Positions 12,501-27,278 of a DNA stretch of 64,000 bases are shown in pieces; the stretch's first letter is position 1; every line of letters starts with the position of its first letter. Under the pieces are notes generated by a model. The model saw nothing but the letters and a program-made list of their open reading frames with translations. It searched no databases and had not been told where the DNA came from. The stretch spans positions 1,240,001-1,304,000 of the forward strand of contig JANUWI010000011.1 in NCBI GenBank assembly GCA_025504975.1. The letters are read 5' to 3'. The stretch is from Plenodomus lindquistii. Taxonomy: Eukaryota; Ascomycota; Dothideomycetes; Pleosporales; Leptosphaeriaceae. A program made the translations under genes and the position numbers.

Positions 12501-13048
12501 TAAAAAAAAAAAAAAAAGTCTATTATTACTCTAGCTAGGCGTAGTTATTTTAGAAAAAATAGTTTTATTATCTAGCTTTTTTTTTATACTACTTTATTAC
12601 TAAAAATAGTTTTACTAGTTTTTACTATAGTACTAGAAAAGGGCGTAAAAAAAATACTATAGTCTATTTTAATAATATAAATAAACTAGAAATATAAAAA
12701 AAATATTCTAGGCTCTATTTAGTTATTAGCTAGTATACTTCTATATCTAGTTATATTAATAAGTATTTTTTATTCTAAAAATAAAATAATTAATTTTTTT
12801 ATTTCTATTTCTTACTTTTACTATACTACTAGTAATACTTACTAGATATTTTTCTATAAATAGAGTAGAAAGTAGTAGATAAATAGTAGTTACTAGAAAC
12901 TTTTTTTAAAAATTTTTTAAAACTCTATTTAGCTATTTTACTACTAAAATTATATTTTATTCTATTTTTTTTTTTTTTTTTTATATAACCTACTTTTTCT
13001 TTACTATTTTTCTATTTATTTAGAAACTTTCTAGGCTATTTCTAGCTA

Positions 13049-13053
13049 CTTTC
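13049..13053 (+). repeat. Target site duplication CTTTC (left) of gypsy element N
   Basis: CTTTC before the left LTR of N is repeated at 21644-21648 after its right LTR. Confidence 0.82.
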
Positions 13054-13267
13054 TATAAAAATCTAAATACAGGCAGTATTTATAGTAAGGCAATTAATAG
13101 CTTTTATAGTAAAATATTATATAGAGAGCTAGTTTTCTATATATAAATAGAAATATACTTATATTTCTACTAACTAATACGCGCTAGTCTATTATAGCCT
13201 AGCGCTAGTAAAACAGAGTATTACTAAACCTCTAATTATTAAAAGATTATTAGTTTAAACTATAATA
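13054..13267 (-). repeat. 3' LTR of N
   Basis: 214 bp, starting TATAAAAATCTAAATACAGG and ending ACTATAATA on the plus strand. Its partner at 21430-21643 has the same length and differs mostly by transitions. Confidence 0.82.
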
Positions 13268-16200
13268 CTATTCTTTTTTTTAAAAAAAATAAGTTTTAAT
13301 ACTTAAATATTAAGTATATAAACTACTACGTTTTATAAAAGCTATATATAGTTTTATAAAAGAAAGAAAATAACTATCTATATAGCGCACTTTCTATTCT
13401 AATATAAATAGTCTATTTCTATTTATTATATTTATTAACTATTATAATAATATACTTTAATAGCTTATAGATAAGGCTTAAAGTAGTTAAAGTAGTTAAT
13501 AGTTAATTATTATAAATAGTTAGTAGTAATATTTTATTAAAATGTTTAGAGTAGTTAATTTAGTATACTAGTATTAATAATAGAGTATAGCTAAAGCTTT
13601 CTATTCTCTCTACTAGTCTAGTCTACTATTTTTATATTTATTAAGTAGTTTTCTAGCGTTAATTAATAAAAGTAACTATAAGTATAAAAGTTTCTATTTT
13701 AAATACTATTCTACTAAAAAGTATACTAGTAGCACTCTACTTATAATTAAAAGTAGAGCGTTATAAAGTAGAATATAAGTACTTGCTATAGAACTATTAA
13801 AGTAAATATTTAAGTATTATTTTAGTACTATATAAGTATTAATAATAACTACTATTTATTTATTAGTAAACTAAATATTTTATAGAGGCCTAGAGCCTAT
13901 AGCTATTATAAATAAAAGTTTTTAACTAGTATAGTAGTATTTATAACATTTATATAGAGTTTCTATAATAAATTATCTAGGCCTTCTAGATAGTTAAACT
14001 ATTAAATAAAGTATTATAATAATTCTTTTTATTTTATATATAAGTTTATTTACTTTAGAGTAATTTTTATATTTAGTATAGCTTCTACTTTATAGTCTAT
14101 TTTATTATTATTATTAGGCATAGTAAGTTAGGCGTAGTTACTAGTATTTTATATTTATTTTAGTAATAGTTAATCTTTATAAAAGTATAATAGCTATAAA
14201 TAGAATACGTTATAAAGTTTACTAAATTTAAATAGAAAGTTTAGTTTATAAGCTATATTATTAATTATATAAGTAATAGTAAATAGGCTATAATTTTTAA
14301 AATTAAATAAATAACTAGAATAAGTAGTATAAAAGTTATACGCGTTTAGTATAACTTTATTACTAATTTAAAAGGCTAGAGTAGGTAAGTAGTTCTAGTT
14401 TATAAATTCTATTTATTTAGTTTATATCTATTATAGTTTTTGTTATAACATTTATTATAGCGTGTTTATTTACTTAGTAAAATAGTTAGTATTCTAGTAG
14501 TTACGTTTAGTAAGTATAGTTAAATTTAGTAGTAATAGTTATAAAAGTTTAAAACTAGATTTTAGATTATAGCTTTTAGTTAGGTAAAACGCGCTAGTAC
14601 TACTACTTATACTAACTATATTATTAGTTTTAAATTCTACTATAAAAAGAAATAGTACCTAGTTATTCTATTTATAGTTAATATATATATAGAGATATTA
14701 TTTAACTAGGTATTTATAACTTTAGTTTATCTATCTATTTTAAAGTAGTATTCTATAGACAGTTTAAATTTAGTTCTAAAACGTTAGTAGAGGTATAACT
14801 AGAAGTATAAAATAAACTAAATACTATAATTACTAATAATTTTTTCTAGATATCTTTTTTTTTACTAGATAAACTCTATAAAAGCTTAGATAAACGTTTT
14901 AACTTTTAGATTAGTTACTAGTATAAACTTTTTTTTTTTACTAAGTTTATTAACTAAAATAAAAATACTAGTATAGATTTATCTATTATCTTTATATAGT
15001 AGAAGGTAAATAATATAGTTAATAAAAATTATCTACTAATACTTATCTAGAATTAGAAGTAGGTGTAATAATCTATACTTATTTTTCTAATATAATTTAA
15101 ATTATTAGTATATAAAGTAGGCTTGTATATACTTTATAATGTTATTTATTATTAATAGCTAGTAGTACTATTAATTAAGTTTATTATAGCTACTATATTT
15201 ACTACTATAACTTCTATAGTATAATTAATAAATTTATTTAATAATATAGATATATAGCTAGTTAGCGTTTAGTATAGAAACTTTATTATAAATATAAAAT
15301 AGGCTATTATTAATAGTATAGTTACCTAATTTAATACGTAACTTCTAATTACTATAGATAAATCTATAGAGTAGACGCTAGTTTTCTACTTTTTTAGCTT
15401 TTATAATTATTTATATAGTAGTATTAGTATTATAGGCTTATTAGATTATTTTAAAAATATTATTTTTTTTAGATTAGCGTTAAATATAGATAGAGTAGCA
15501 GCTTTTAAGTTTAGTATAAAGCTATAGATAGTAAATATATCTTTATTATTATAGTTATTAGTATTATACGTTTAGTAGGCTAACTAGATAAAACCTATAA
15601 AACTTTTATTAATAATATCTATAAATACTTTATAGAGATAGATAGTATACTGCGTTTTTTTATTATAATAAAACTTTATAGTAGTAACTCTAAGTTTAGA
15701 ATCTATCTAATAAAACTTAATAATAGTCTAGATTTAGTACTATCTATAAGTATTCTTTATATTATATAATAAGTTCTAAAGTTAAAAAATTAATATATTA
15801 GACTTAGTTCTCTATTTACCTAGTTAATAGGTAACTTTAAAGTTAAACTTAGATAGAAACTTAGCCTATTAGGCTTGCTAGTAATTAAAATACTTTATTA
15901 TTATAAATATTTAAAGTAATAGATAGTTATTTAAAACGTAGATAGAATTATTTACGTTTATTCTAGAAAGTTTAAAGCGCTATTTTTTAAATACTTATAT
16001 AATAGCTAGAAGTCTTTTATTATAGATTTTATAATTGTATTTAGTAGGTGTTATTTTATAAAATAAAAAAGCTACTAGTTAAAAAACTCTATTTACTATC
16101 TATAATAAAACTATAGTAGTTTTAAAATTTAATATATCTATCTCTATTTAGGTTTCTAGATTAAAATTAAAATAGAATAATACGCTAGTTTTATTAAAAG

Positions 16201-16349
16201 CCTTTTTTAATTATTAAAAGGCTTTTACTACTAGTTCTTCTAGATCTAATAGAAAGAACTTCTAGCTTCTATTTTTTATAAGTTCTATTAATAGCTTTGT
16301 AATATAGAAAAAACTCTAAATAAACTAGTAGTAAAAGTTATAGAAGCTA

Positions 16350-16660
16350 AAAAAAAATTAGATATTTTTAATAAAGTAGAGTAGCTGCTAGTTTATAATA
16401 GTAGCTACGTTTTCTAGGTCTATTTTAATACCTTTAGTAGTTAAAATTATACCTAAGTACTTTACTTTTTTTATTTTAAAAGTATACTTAGTAGAATCTA
16501 GTAATAGTTCTACTACCTATAGTTTACTAAGCACTTTTAAAACGTGCCTATAATAAAAGCGTTTATTATTACTATAAATAAAAATATTATTTAGGTACAT
16601 ACTATAGATTATATCTAAAAGCTTTTTTAAAATTTTATTAATAAAAGTCTAAAAGGTTTT
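16350..16660 (-). pseudogene. N gypsy reverse transcriptase remnant
   Basis: The minus strand at about 16586-16597 reads YLNN followed by IFIYSNNKR, the gypsy 'YLDDILIYS' box with Asp changed to Asn. It is followed by a run matching the usual gypsy continuation (HVLKVLSKL then LLLDSTK and VKYLGIILTTKGI). This is one of the best-preserved coding stretches in the block and proves the minus orientation. Confidence 0.85.
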
Positions 16661-19600
16661 TAGAGCGTTATATAGGCTAAAAGGTATAACTAAATATTTA
16701 TATAATCTATAGTATATAAATAATATAGTTTTCTTTTTATTATCTTTTTTAATTTATACTTTATTAAAAGCTATAATAACGTTTACTAATAATATAATTT
16801 TTATTTTTACTATATAGATAAGCGTTTTTTTAATAATTAGTATTATATTATAGGTTTTTTTAGTAACTATATTAAGTCTCTAATAGTCTATACATATTTT
16901 TAGCTTTTTTTCTAGCTTTTTTATAATAAGTACTAGAGATACGTATAGAGATGCGCTTAGCCTAATTAGTTTTTTATCTATTATATTATTAATATAGGCT
17001 TTTACTACTTTAGACTCTATACGTATAAATCTATAGATATAAAGTTTAAATATATTTATATTTAGTATAATATTAATAGTATAGTTTATACCTAGTTACT
17101 AGAGAGGTAGCTAGTAAACTTTATTTAAATAAAATAAATCTAGAAACGTATTTATTACCTAGCTAGGTATAAACTTTTCTACTTTTTTTTTATTATTAGT
17201 AGTTACTCTAACTTATTTATATACTTATTAAAGTTAGTTTATAAAATAGCTACTAACTTTAATATATTTTATAGTACTTTAGTAGTATAATTTCTATTAA
17301 ATAGTTTTTTAAATTAATTCTAATAATATAGCTTTATCTATACTATATTATATAGACTTTTAGTAGCTATAATACTAGTAGTATACGCTAAAATTATAGC
17401 TATTTAACTATTTACTTTTTTTTTCTATATAGTACTATCTATAGTACTATTTATATATACTATATCTAGAAAACTATAGTAAAAGTAGTTAAATTTATAG
17501 CTAGCTTTAAAAAAGTAAAAAGTTTACTATTTACTAAAAAAAAAGTTAGACTAGTAATAATTAAGCTAGTTTATACTAAAAATAATATTATAAGTACTAA
17601 TATCTATAATATAGTAGAGCACTATATACTAGTAACTACTATATTTAACTACTATATTTACTATTTCTATTAACTAGCCTACTTCTTTTTTATTAGCTAG
17701 AGATAGCTAGATAAGTTTATTTAGCTTAATAACTATAAAACTATTCTTTTTAATCTATTAGTAATCTATATAGCAAGCGCTAGTGCTAGTATTAATAAGT
17801 GTTTTTACTAATTTCTAATTCTCTAGTATTAGAGCTTATGTAAAGAATTTAAGCTATCTATAAAACTTTTATTTTATAGATAATATAGAAATATAATAGG
17901 TTTTATATATTTTAGTATCTAAAATCTAAATAGTAGTAGTAGTAAAAAAGGTCTACTACGCCTATTATTATTAATAGTTCTATTTTATATTATACTATTA
18001 TAGCTTTTATATATAGTTTAGTATAAAAGTATCTAGTTTAATAGATTAGAATTATTATTATATAAATAACCTTTTTTATCTACTATATTAGTATTAGAGA
18101 CTACTTTTTTTTTTCTATATACCTACTATAGCTAGATTATAGTTATCTATTTTTTTAATATATAAAGTAGCTAGGCCTAGAATTTAATATAATAGTATAT
18201 AAAGTTATCTATAGCATAGTACTTAGTTAGAATATATCTAATAGCTATTTTTACTATATTTAAAGTAAAGTTAAAGCTTAGCTAAACGCTTTTTATTTTT
18301 TTTTAAATATTTAAAAGCTAGCTTTTTATATATATATCTTGCAGCGTAGTTTAATAGAGCTTAAGTAGAATTTTTACTTTACTCTCTAGTTTTACGCACT
18401 AGTAGTAAAGCAGATAAACTAGTAGTAGTATAAGCTAAAGTAATAGCTATAGATTTATCTAGTATAATTTATTAATAGCTTTAATTAACGTATTACGCGT
18501 GTAGAAGAAACTTTTAAATTATTTTACTTTTAATAGAGCTAGTAGTAATAGCTATAGTAAAACTAAAGTATATAAACTTTTAAGTATAATAAATCTAAGT
18601 ATAGTTTTATTACTTAAAAATTTTTATATTAGCTTAGAATTTAAAGCGCTATTCTATAAAGTATTATTCTAGCGTTTACTTTAGACTGCTACTAGCAAGT
18701 TTAGTTTTAGTATTAGTAACTTAGTTATATATTTTATATTAAACGTCTAAAATGTTAATAATATTTATAAAGTATTTAGCTTTAAAGTTCTAAATATACT
18801 TAAATACTTCTCTCTATATATAGAACTTTAGATAGTTAATACTCTACTAGTTTTTAAAGTATATATAATATTTTATAATAGCTAAATTCTTCTAGCGTAT
18901 ATAGTTTTTATTTTTTTTACTTTTAAAATTATTTAATTTAGAAAGTTTAAAGTTAAATAATAGGCTGTCTAGCGTAGGTACTAGTATATAAAGTATTAGT
19001 TATAAAAACTATCTATAAAAATAACTATAGAAATAAAAAGTTAGTTAGTAGCCTCTAGGCTTTTTACTATTATTTATACTATTTTTTTCTCCTCTACTAC
19101 TCTCTCTACCTATAAAAAACTAGTATCTGCTTTATAAAAACTATTAGTAGGTAATAAAGCTATCTAGAATAGACTAGCTATTATATTATAGAATAGAGTA
19201 AAGTTTATAGTAAAGTTTATAAACTAAAAGTTAATTAAGTATATTTTTATTCTCTATATAAAACTTAGTAAAGTTATTAATAGCTTAGTTAACCTTTTTA
19301 TATAGTTAATTTTTTATATTCTTTAGCTTTTTTATATATTTTTTTTTATTATATTAGTTTACTAGGCCTAAGCCTTTACTTTCTAATTCTAATAGTTTAT
19401 TTTAGTAACTTTAACTTTATACTAGCGTATAAAGTTATTTATTTTTTTTAAAACTCTATATAAATTAGGCCTAACTTAGATTAGTTATTACGTATTTATA
19501 TAATAGTATTAAAGTTACTAATTTATTTTTTTAGCTTTTTAATATTGTTATAGGCGTTAAAAAGGTTATTATAGTAGTTATTATTATTTAACTCTATAAG

Positions 19601-20678
19601 TATAATATTACTTTTTAGCTTTTTTATTTTTTTTATTTTGTATAAGTAGCTATATTTAGTTACTAATATTTATAGCTTTTTATAGAGCTACTTTAGCTTT
19701 ATTTAGTTTAAACTAGGCATAGTTAAAATAGCTAATATATTTATTAATACTAAAAATTACTTATTAAAAATTAACTATAGTATCTAGTATTATTTTCTAC
19801 TAGAACTTTAAATTCTGCGTAATTTACTTTTTAAAACTTTTAATATTAGTAACTTTACTATTTTTAATAGAGCGTATAATATTATTAGCATTTTTATAGT
19901 TTTAGCCTAGAGTAAGTATTAGAAATAGTAAAACTTTATTAGTATTTTTAAACTCTAGCTAATAGCTATTTAGAAAGGTTTTATAGAAGTAGTTATATTT
20001 ATTAGCGTTTATAATAGCTTCTAAACGCGTACTATTATTAAACTTAATATAAATTATATTAGCTTTAGTTTTAGTAGCGCTATTATCTATAAAGTTTTAT
20101 TAAATACTATTTCTATCTAGGTAAAGTAATAATTATAGTAAATTAGAATAATAGACTAATATAAAAGTACTATTACGCTAGTTTAATTAGTATATATAGT
20201 TTAGTAGTAGTAATAGAAAGCCTATTCTCTAGAATATAGTATTCTAGATAGAATTTATAGTAAAATTATATAAAGTTAGTGTAATAAAATTTTAGGTAAT
20301 TAACTATAATTAGTAGTATATTAAATCTAGGTATCTAAAAACTTAAAAAAAAAGAATTTTATACTAATTTTTTACTTTATACTTTATCTATAATTTACTT
20401 ATCTAGTTTTAAAATAACTAATTCTTTTACTAGTATTAGTTATTTTGTAGATAAACTACCTATAGCGCTTCTAGTAATAAACCTCTCTAATTTTTATTAT
20501 TAGAATTTACTATTATATAAGTAGTAAGCTGCCTATACTTATAGTATAGCTTTTAAATTTAAAGTAGTACACGTTTTATAGTAGCTTATAGCTATAGTTC
20601 TATTACTTTTACTAACTTATATACTTTATATATAGTTTTTAATAACTAAGCCTAACTAGTAATATTCTAGAGATAGAT

Positions 20679-21414
20679 TGTTAGGAAAAAACTTTTTGTA
20701 GCATTCTAGTTATTTACCAAGCGCATTGTAAATAAGTTAAATTACTAGTAAATAACTAGAAAAAGACTTAAGTAGTGTAGCTAATGTAAATAGCTTAATT
20801 TACCTTATTTACCTTGCTTACTCTATTAACCCCACGAACGTTAAACACCATAAAAAATTAAAACTAGTCCTAATTAGGCAATTAAAATTCTAATAATATA
20901 GAGTAAATATTTAGCTATAAATTAGTTAAAGAGTTACTATTTTAGGCCTAGCTGTTCTATAGTTATTAATTATTTACTAAAAAGTTTTAATGTTCCTTGC
21001 TTAAAAATAATTTGCAGGGGCTACTAATAGTTTAAATAGATAATAAAACTATTTTTTTTTTCGCGCTAAGCCTATAAAGGTAATATTTTAGTATTTAGAA
21101 ACTTTATTACATTATTATATTAATTGCGTACGTTATTATATAACTTAAAAGAGTTTAAAAAAGTAAAGTTCTTTTTTATTTTAAACTAGTAGAGGTCTAG
21201 GAGGTAAGCAAGGTAAGCAAGGTAAATTAAGTAAAAGTAGTACTTAAAGTAATTTACGTTACTTACGTTATTTACTAGTAAATTACTAGTAAACTACGTG
21301 AAAAAAGGCCTTGTAGGGTAAAAGTAGTAAATTAGTAATTTACGTTAATTACTAGCTATTTACATTACTTTCTATCTACTTACTTAATTTACTACACAAT
21401 AGAATTTCCTAACG
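20679..21414. mobile_element. Non-autonomous TIR element, copy A (inside N)
   Basis: 736 bp with short terminal inverted repeats (start TGTTAGGAAA, end TTTCCTAACG), near-identical to copy B at 40268-41005. It has no coding frame. Inside are repeated and palindromic words, such as TTACTAGTAA near both ends and tandem GGTAAGCA units near 21200. It keeps CA and TG dinucleotides and differs from copy B mostly by transitions, so RIP has touched it only lightly. The flanks share a 2-bp AT, a weaker duplication than for copy B. Confidence 0.8.
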
Positions 21415-21429
21415 ATTAATATAATATAA

Positions 21430-21643
21430 TATAAAAGTATAAATATAGGTAGTACTTATAGTAAATTAATTAATAGCTTCTATAGTAAAATATTATATAG
21501 AGAGCTAGTTTTCTATATATAAATAGAAATATAATTATATTTCTACTAATTAATACGCGCTAGCCTATTATAGCCTAGCGCTAGTAAAGTAAAGTATTAC
21601 TAAACCTCTAATTATTAAAAGGTTATTAGTTTAAACTATAATA
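21430..21643 (-). repeat. 5' LTR of N
   Basis: 214 bp, partner of 13054-13267, followed by the duplication CTTTC at 21644-21648. The small element A ends only 15 bp away on the internal side, so it landed in or beside the primer binding region of N. Confidence 0.82.
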
Positions 21644-24339
21644 CTTTCTATATTTTTTTTTTCTAGTTTACTTTTTATACTTTAGCTTAGTTTTCTATAT
21701 TATTACTTTTTATTCTCTAGCTTTTTTTAAAAACTTTTTATTTTTTTCTAGGCTTTTTATAATACTAGCTAGTTAATTATAGTAAATCTATATAATTTTC
21801 TAGCTATAAATTTTATTTTTTATATTATTCTAGTATAGTAGCTTTTTATTAAATTCTATTCTAGTATATTTTTAGTAGCTTTTTTTTTAGCGCCTTTTTT
21901 TATAGTATTTTCTAGAAAGCTCTATAAATATTTTTCTACTTTTTTAAATATTTATTACTTTTTAAGTTTACCTCTAGTTTTTAAATTAGATATTTATAAT
22001 TTTTTTATTAAACTAAATACTTTTTACTCTATAATTTTTTTTACTTTTTTTAGTATTTTTTTAAAGTATTTTTAGTTTTTTATTTTTTATAGCTATTTAT
22101 CTAAATAGAATTAGATTACTAGTTAGAAATATATTATTTTTCTATTAAATTATTTAAAACTAATTATAGGTAGTTTTTATAAAATACTAGATAAACTTCT
22201 AGTAGTATATTTAATTTAGCTACTATATTTTTTATAAACTTTACTATATAGAATTTTATATTTTTTTAGTTTAACTTTTTACTAGATTTTCTATATAATA
22301 GCTATTTTCTATACTATAACTATATTTTATTTTTTACTTTAAAAACTAGAGTTTTTATTTTTTAATAGTTAGCCTAGAGTTTCTATACCTACTATACTTT
22401 AGCTATAGTTAATTATATAAACTCTACTATAGTCTATAGCTTCTATATAATAGTAGCTCTAGCTCTAGCTAGTATAGTAGAGTATTAGTAGAGATTTTCT
22501 AACTAAATAGATAGCTATATAAAATCTATTTTATATTTATACTAAAAAAAAAAAACTAATTTAAATAAAACTAGCTATTTTTTTTTAATTATAATTTATA
22601 CTATAAAATAAAAAAAATTTTAGTTATTTTAAGCCTAGTTAATAAAAGCTTTTAAATAGACTTCTATAGTACTATTAATTTTTTTTATAGTTTTATTAGT
22701 TTTAGAGTAGAAAGTAGTAGAGAGTTAGTAGTTAATTTATAGTAATTTATATATTTTAGTCTAAAAGTTTTTTATAAACTACGTGCCTTTATCTATAACT
22801 ATAGTATTTAAAAATTAGTAGTAGAAAACTATATATTTAATAAACTTCTATATAACTAATTCTATAGTAAAGTTTACTAATAAAATACATATAATATTTT
22901 TATTTAAATAATCTATAATTACTATAAAGTTAGTATAACTTTTATTTTTAAAAAAGTCTATAATAAAGTTTATAAAAAGCTTTTTCTAAATTCTCTATAG
23001 AATTAGTAGAAGTTTAAATAGTCTCTACTTTAAATTCTACTATAGCTTAGTATAACTATAAATATTCTAGTTATTAATATAGTAATAAATATCTAAAAAT
23101 ATACCTAGCTAAAAAAAATTCTAGACTAGTAATTTATAGCTATTCTCTCTACTAGAATATCTAGTAGTTAAACTATTATAGACTTTAAAAATTAAATAGG
23201 TTTATAGCTAGAGAAATTTTAGTACTTACTTTTTTTTTAGAACTATAGTATACTTTTTTATTTTTTATATTTTAATATTAATATTTTAAGCTAAAGCTTA
23301 GAAAAAAACTTACACTATTCTATTTATATTACTATAAAAGCTATTTAGTAAATATTATTACTTTTAAATACTTTTTTCTATAAATTCTCTAGTAGAAATA
23401 GCTTTGCTAGCGTAAATGGTATTTTTTTTCTAGAAATTTTAACTAGTATTATTTAAACTATAAAACTTTTAATAGCCTTTTTTTTTATAATTAGAAATTT
23501 CTACTAGTTTAAATAACTAGAAGTTATAGGCTGCTAGCCTATTATTTTTAGTATACTATAAAGTATTTTTTATTTTTTAAAAAAAATATTAGCTTTTTAG
23601 TTTAGACTTTTTAAATAGTAGAAAAATATAACGTTAAAAGTACTAAATAGTCTAGACTAGTAAATATACTACTTCTAGAGTAATTATATAGTTATAAAGT
23701 ATTTTAGATTTTTATAGTTAGTATATATAGTAAAAAACTTTACTATATATAACTTTTTACTTTACTCCTTAAAATATTTTATTATAGCTAGAAGTTTTTT
23801 ATTATTAATATTATAGTTATACTCTACTAGAGTATATTTAGCTAAAAAGTAAACTATAATATAAAGCTACCTATTTTTTTTTTACTATATAAAGATTTTT
23901 TCTAATACCTAGCTAGAGGTATTAGTTTTAAAAAATATCTCTAAATTTAAATTAAAATAAGCTAGAGTAGACTCTATAGTAAAAGCTTTTTTAAATTTAA
24001 AAAAAACTTTTTACAACCTTTTTTTTTTAAAAAATAGAATATTTTTACTAGTTAGCTTTATTAGTAATATAGTAATTATAAAATAGTTCTAGATAAAATT
24101 CTAGTAGAAGTTTATAAATATTAGAAAACTCTATACTTTTTTAATAGATTAAAATAGTTTTTATTTAGTAATAGTTGAAATTTTTTTTAGGTCTATACTA
24201 ATTCCATATTCTACTTCTACTATAAATTTAAAATAGCGTGTTTTTTTAATACTAAATTTAAACTTTTTAATATTTAGCTATAGATTTATTTTTCTAAACT
24301 TTTTTACTATAACTTTTACTTTTAGTTTATACTCTATTT

Positions 24340-24760
24340 AATTTCTACTAGTATAAATAAAGATATTATTTGTATAGATAGAGGTATTAATATCTAGGTA
24401 TTTATAAAATATCTAATTAATATACCTCTAGAAAGTATTTAAAGTATTAGCTAAGCTAAATAAGTAAACTATCTACTTATAAAGTTTAAACTAAATTCTA
24501 AACGCTATTTACTATTTATTTTTTTTAATAATTTAGATTTTATAGAAAGTTTAAACTATATCTAGTTTAGTAAACTACTAAGTTTATCTAATTTATAATA
24601 AAGTTTTCTAAATTAGTAGAAGTAGGTAGTAGTTTTTTTTTAAAATAGTATTAAAGGCTCTATAGTCTATATAAAATTTTAGTTCTTTTTTAAGCTTTTT
24701 AATAAATAGTACTAGAGCTAGAGTATTTAAATAGCTAATATAAATGAATCTATAGTCTAG
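24340..24760 (-). pseudogene. G1 gypsy reverse transcriptase remnant
   Basis: Minus-strand frame with ELKFYIDYRAFNTILKKNYY near 24630-24700, matching the gypsy block usually reading 'LRFCVDYRALN...KNRYPLP', and a mutated catalytic box (TNNIFIYT) near 24360-24385. The same region of G2 is at 39530-39880 on the plus strand. Confidence 0.82.
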
Positions 24761-27102
24761 TAGTAAAATAAGCTTTCTATATAGAACTAGTAACTTTTTT
24801 TATAATATACTATAAAAAAGTCTTTATAAAACTTCTAGCTTTTTTTTTTTACTTTAATAAAAAATATAGTATAATCTATAGCTGCTCTATAGTATAGTAC
24901 TAATTTATCTACTTTTTTTTAAAAAATATATTATATAGATTTTTAAAGTAGACTAGAAAAAGTACCTATATATCTATTAATTCTACTTTTTTTACTAAAG
25001 CTTTTTAAATATCTACTATTAAAACTATAAACAACTAAAGTTTACTATTTTTTTTTTAAACTTCTAGTACTACGCCTAGTAGGTTCTACTATTAACTTTT
25101 ATAATATCTAGAGCTAAAGTTTTACTTTCTCTATTCTAAATACAGGTACTATTTAATTCTATAAAAAATAATTTCTTTTATAAAGTAATAAAAACTTAGT
25201 TTTTTTTTATTTATAGGTAGTCTAAAATTAAATTATACTTTTAATTTTATTCTAGTATATAAATCTATATTTTTTTTATATCTCTCTAGGTCTATTAAGT
25301 ACCTAGTAGCTATTAATACTAATATTTTTTTTTTACCTATTTCTATAACTAGGTAGAGAGAAACCTCTATTTACTCTAGATAGTTTTTTTAAATAAAGTT
25401 TTTATTTATAAAAGTAAAAATAAAGTATTTAGTGTTTAGTATAGCTAATATAAAAATAATTTTATTTATTAAAATTTATACTATAATTAGGTTACTATCT
25501 AGCTATTTTTACTTAAAAGTTTTAAACTATTATAATTTAAATCTACTACTTTTTTTTTTAAAAAAGATTTATTCTAGAAAATTCTAGTTTTTTAATTTAC
25601 TAGCGCTGTTAGTTTTCTATAACTTTTTTTTCTAAATATCTACTAGAAACGCGTAGATAAAGTATTTAGCTAAAATAAATTTATAAATATATTATATATA
25701 GCTAGCCTTTTTATATTATAGATATAAATTATTTTTATAATACTTTATTTATTTTTTTAAAGTACTCTATTAAACTTTTTTAGCTCTAGAAAAATAAGTA
25801 CTATAACTAGTAGTAAAGGAGTTAATATTTATTAGATTTTTTAGTTTTTCTAATAGTTACTATAGTAGAAGTAGGTATAGAGCTTACTATAGTAGAAGTT
25901 TTCTTTAATATACTCTACTTTTACTATTAATTACTATACTATCTACTTTTTAGATACTTTTACTAATACTATTTAATTTACTAAGTCTGCGTTAATAGTA
26001 TTTATATAATAGCTTTTTAGCAATAAATAGTTTTTTTTTATTTATATTAAATACTAGGCCTATAAACTTTATATTAAATTTCTAAAAAGTTTATTTTTTC
26101 TATTTAAAAGTAAAAAGTTTATTTCTAGTTTTTTTATCTAGTATTTTATTAAAAAACTACTAGTTTAGAAACTTTTAAAAGCGTTTATAGAACTAGTCTC
26201 TACGCTTTATCTAGAAAATACTAATAAAAGTAGTATTATTTTTTAAATAGTTAAATATATATTTTAAAATATTTTTTTCTACTCTAGTATAATCTATCTA
26301 AATTTTATACTATATTTATATTTTCTAGCGCCTATAGTTTTTATAGTTGCTACTAAATATAGCTAGATTAGAGATTTTCTAGTATACTAAACTAGTACTT
26401 TTTAAAAAAAAAGTAAAAATTACTACTAAAGTATAGAATTTATTATAGTATCTAGAGAGTTTTTTATTAAAAAAACCTATTTAAACTATTAGTAATTAAC
26501 TAGAAATTATAGCTATAAAAGCTTCTAGCTTATAGTTAATATTATTAATAAAAAACTACTATAAACTTTTTACTTTTTATTAAATAGTAGAGCTAGGTTC
26601 TATCTATAGTATTTTCTATTAAATTTTATTTTTAATAACCTATTTAATTAGTTTTATTTTAGTAAAAAGTTTATTTTTTACTAGCTTTTTTTTACGTATT
26701 TTTTTTACTAATACTATTTTAATTTTTTTATTTATTTTATTAATAGCTTTTATACTATTAGTATAAAACGCTAGAGCTATTACGCTATTAGGCCTATTTA
26801 TTATCTATATATAATAGTAGTAAGTATAGTAGTAGCTAGTACTAAATACTTTCTCTACTAAATTCTTTTTTAAAAATAGATATAAACTTTATCTATAGCG
26901 CCTAGTACTAAATATCTATTTACTATTACTTTTTAATAGGCTACGTAGCCTAAATATTTAGTACTAAATACTTTTTTACTTATTATTAAACTACTAGCTA
27001 GTTATAAACTAATACTAAAAAATCTAAAATAGAAATAGCTTATTTTTTTCTATTTAGAAAACTAATAGAGTAATAGGTTAGTTAAAAATAAGTTAATTTA
27101 AA

Positions 27103-27278
27103 TAAAGTAAGTAGATTTTAAAAAGTAAATACTAAATAAATTAAAATAAATTAACTACTTTATAGTTTTATATAGAAAAAAGGAATTTTATAGAAGTTTA
27201 TATAGAATACTCTAGCTACTTTTAGTATAGCTCTAAAGCTTTACTACTAAAGCTCTAAACTAGGCTCTGCCTATTATA
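27103..27278 (-). repeat. 5' LTR of G1
   Basis: 176 bp, partner of 11216-11391, followed by AAAGT at 27279-27283. The internal sequence beside it (read minus: TTTAAATTAACTTA) is the same as that after the 5' LTR of G2. Confidence 0.85.

Larger units (their letters stand above)
13054..21643 (-). mobile_element. Ty3/gypsy element N nested inside G1
   Basis: 8590 bp with 214-bp LTRs at both ends and the 5-bp duplication CTTTC. It is a different gypsy family from G1/G2, with unrelated LTRs. Orientation is minus: a reverse transcriptase frame reads downward through 16600, and an A-rich polypurine tract (about 13268-13290, read on the minus strand) lies next to the low-coordinate LTR. The small element A (20679-21414) sits just inside its 5' LTR. 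Because N interrupts G1, N is younger than G1; both are saturated with RIP. Confidence 0.85.
11216..27278 (-). mobile_element. Ty3/gypsy chromovirus-type element G1, split by element N
   Basis: Bounded by 176-bp LTRs (11216-11391 and 27103-27278) and a 5-bp duplication AAAGT. Its 16.06 kb include the nested gypsy N (8.6 kb); without it the length is about 7.5 kb, equal to its sister G2 without its own small insertion. The orientation is minus: reverse transcriptase is read from about 24760 down to 24340. G2, in the other direction, has the same LTRs and the same sequence inside them, so G1 and G2 are two copies of one family facing each other. All frames are ruined by RIP. Confidence 0.88.
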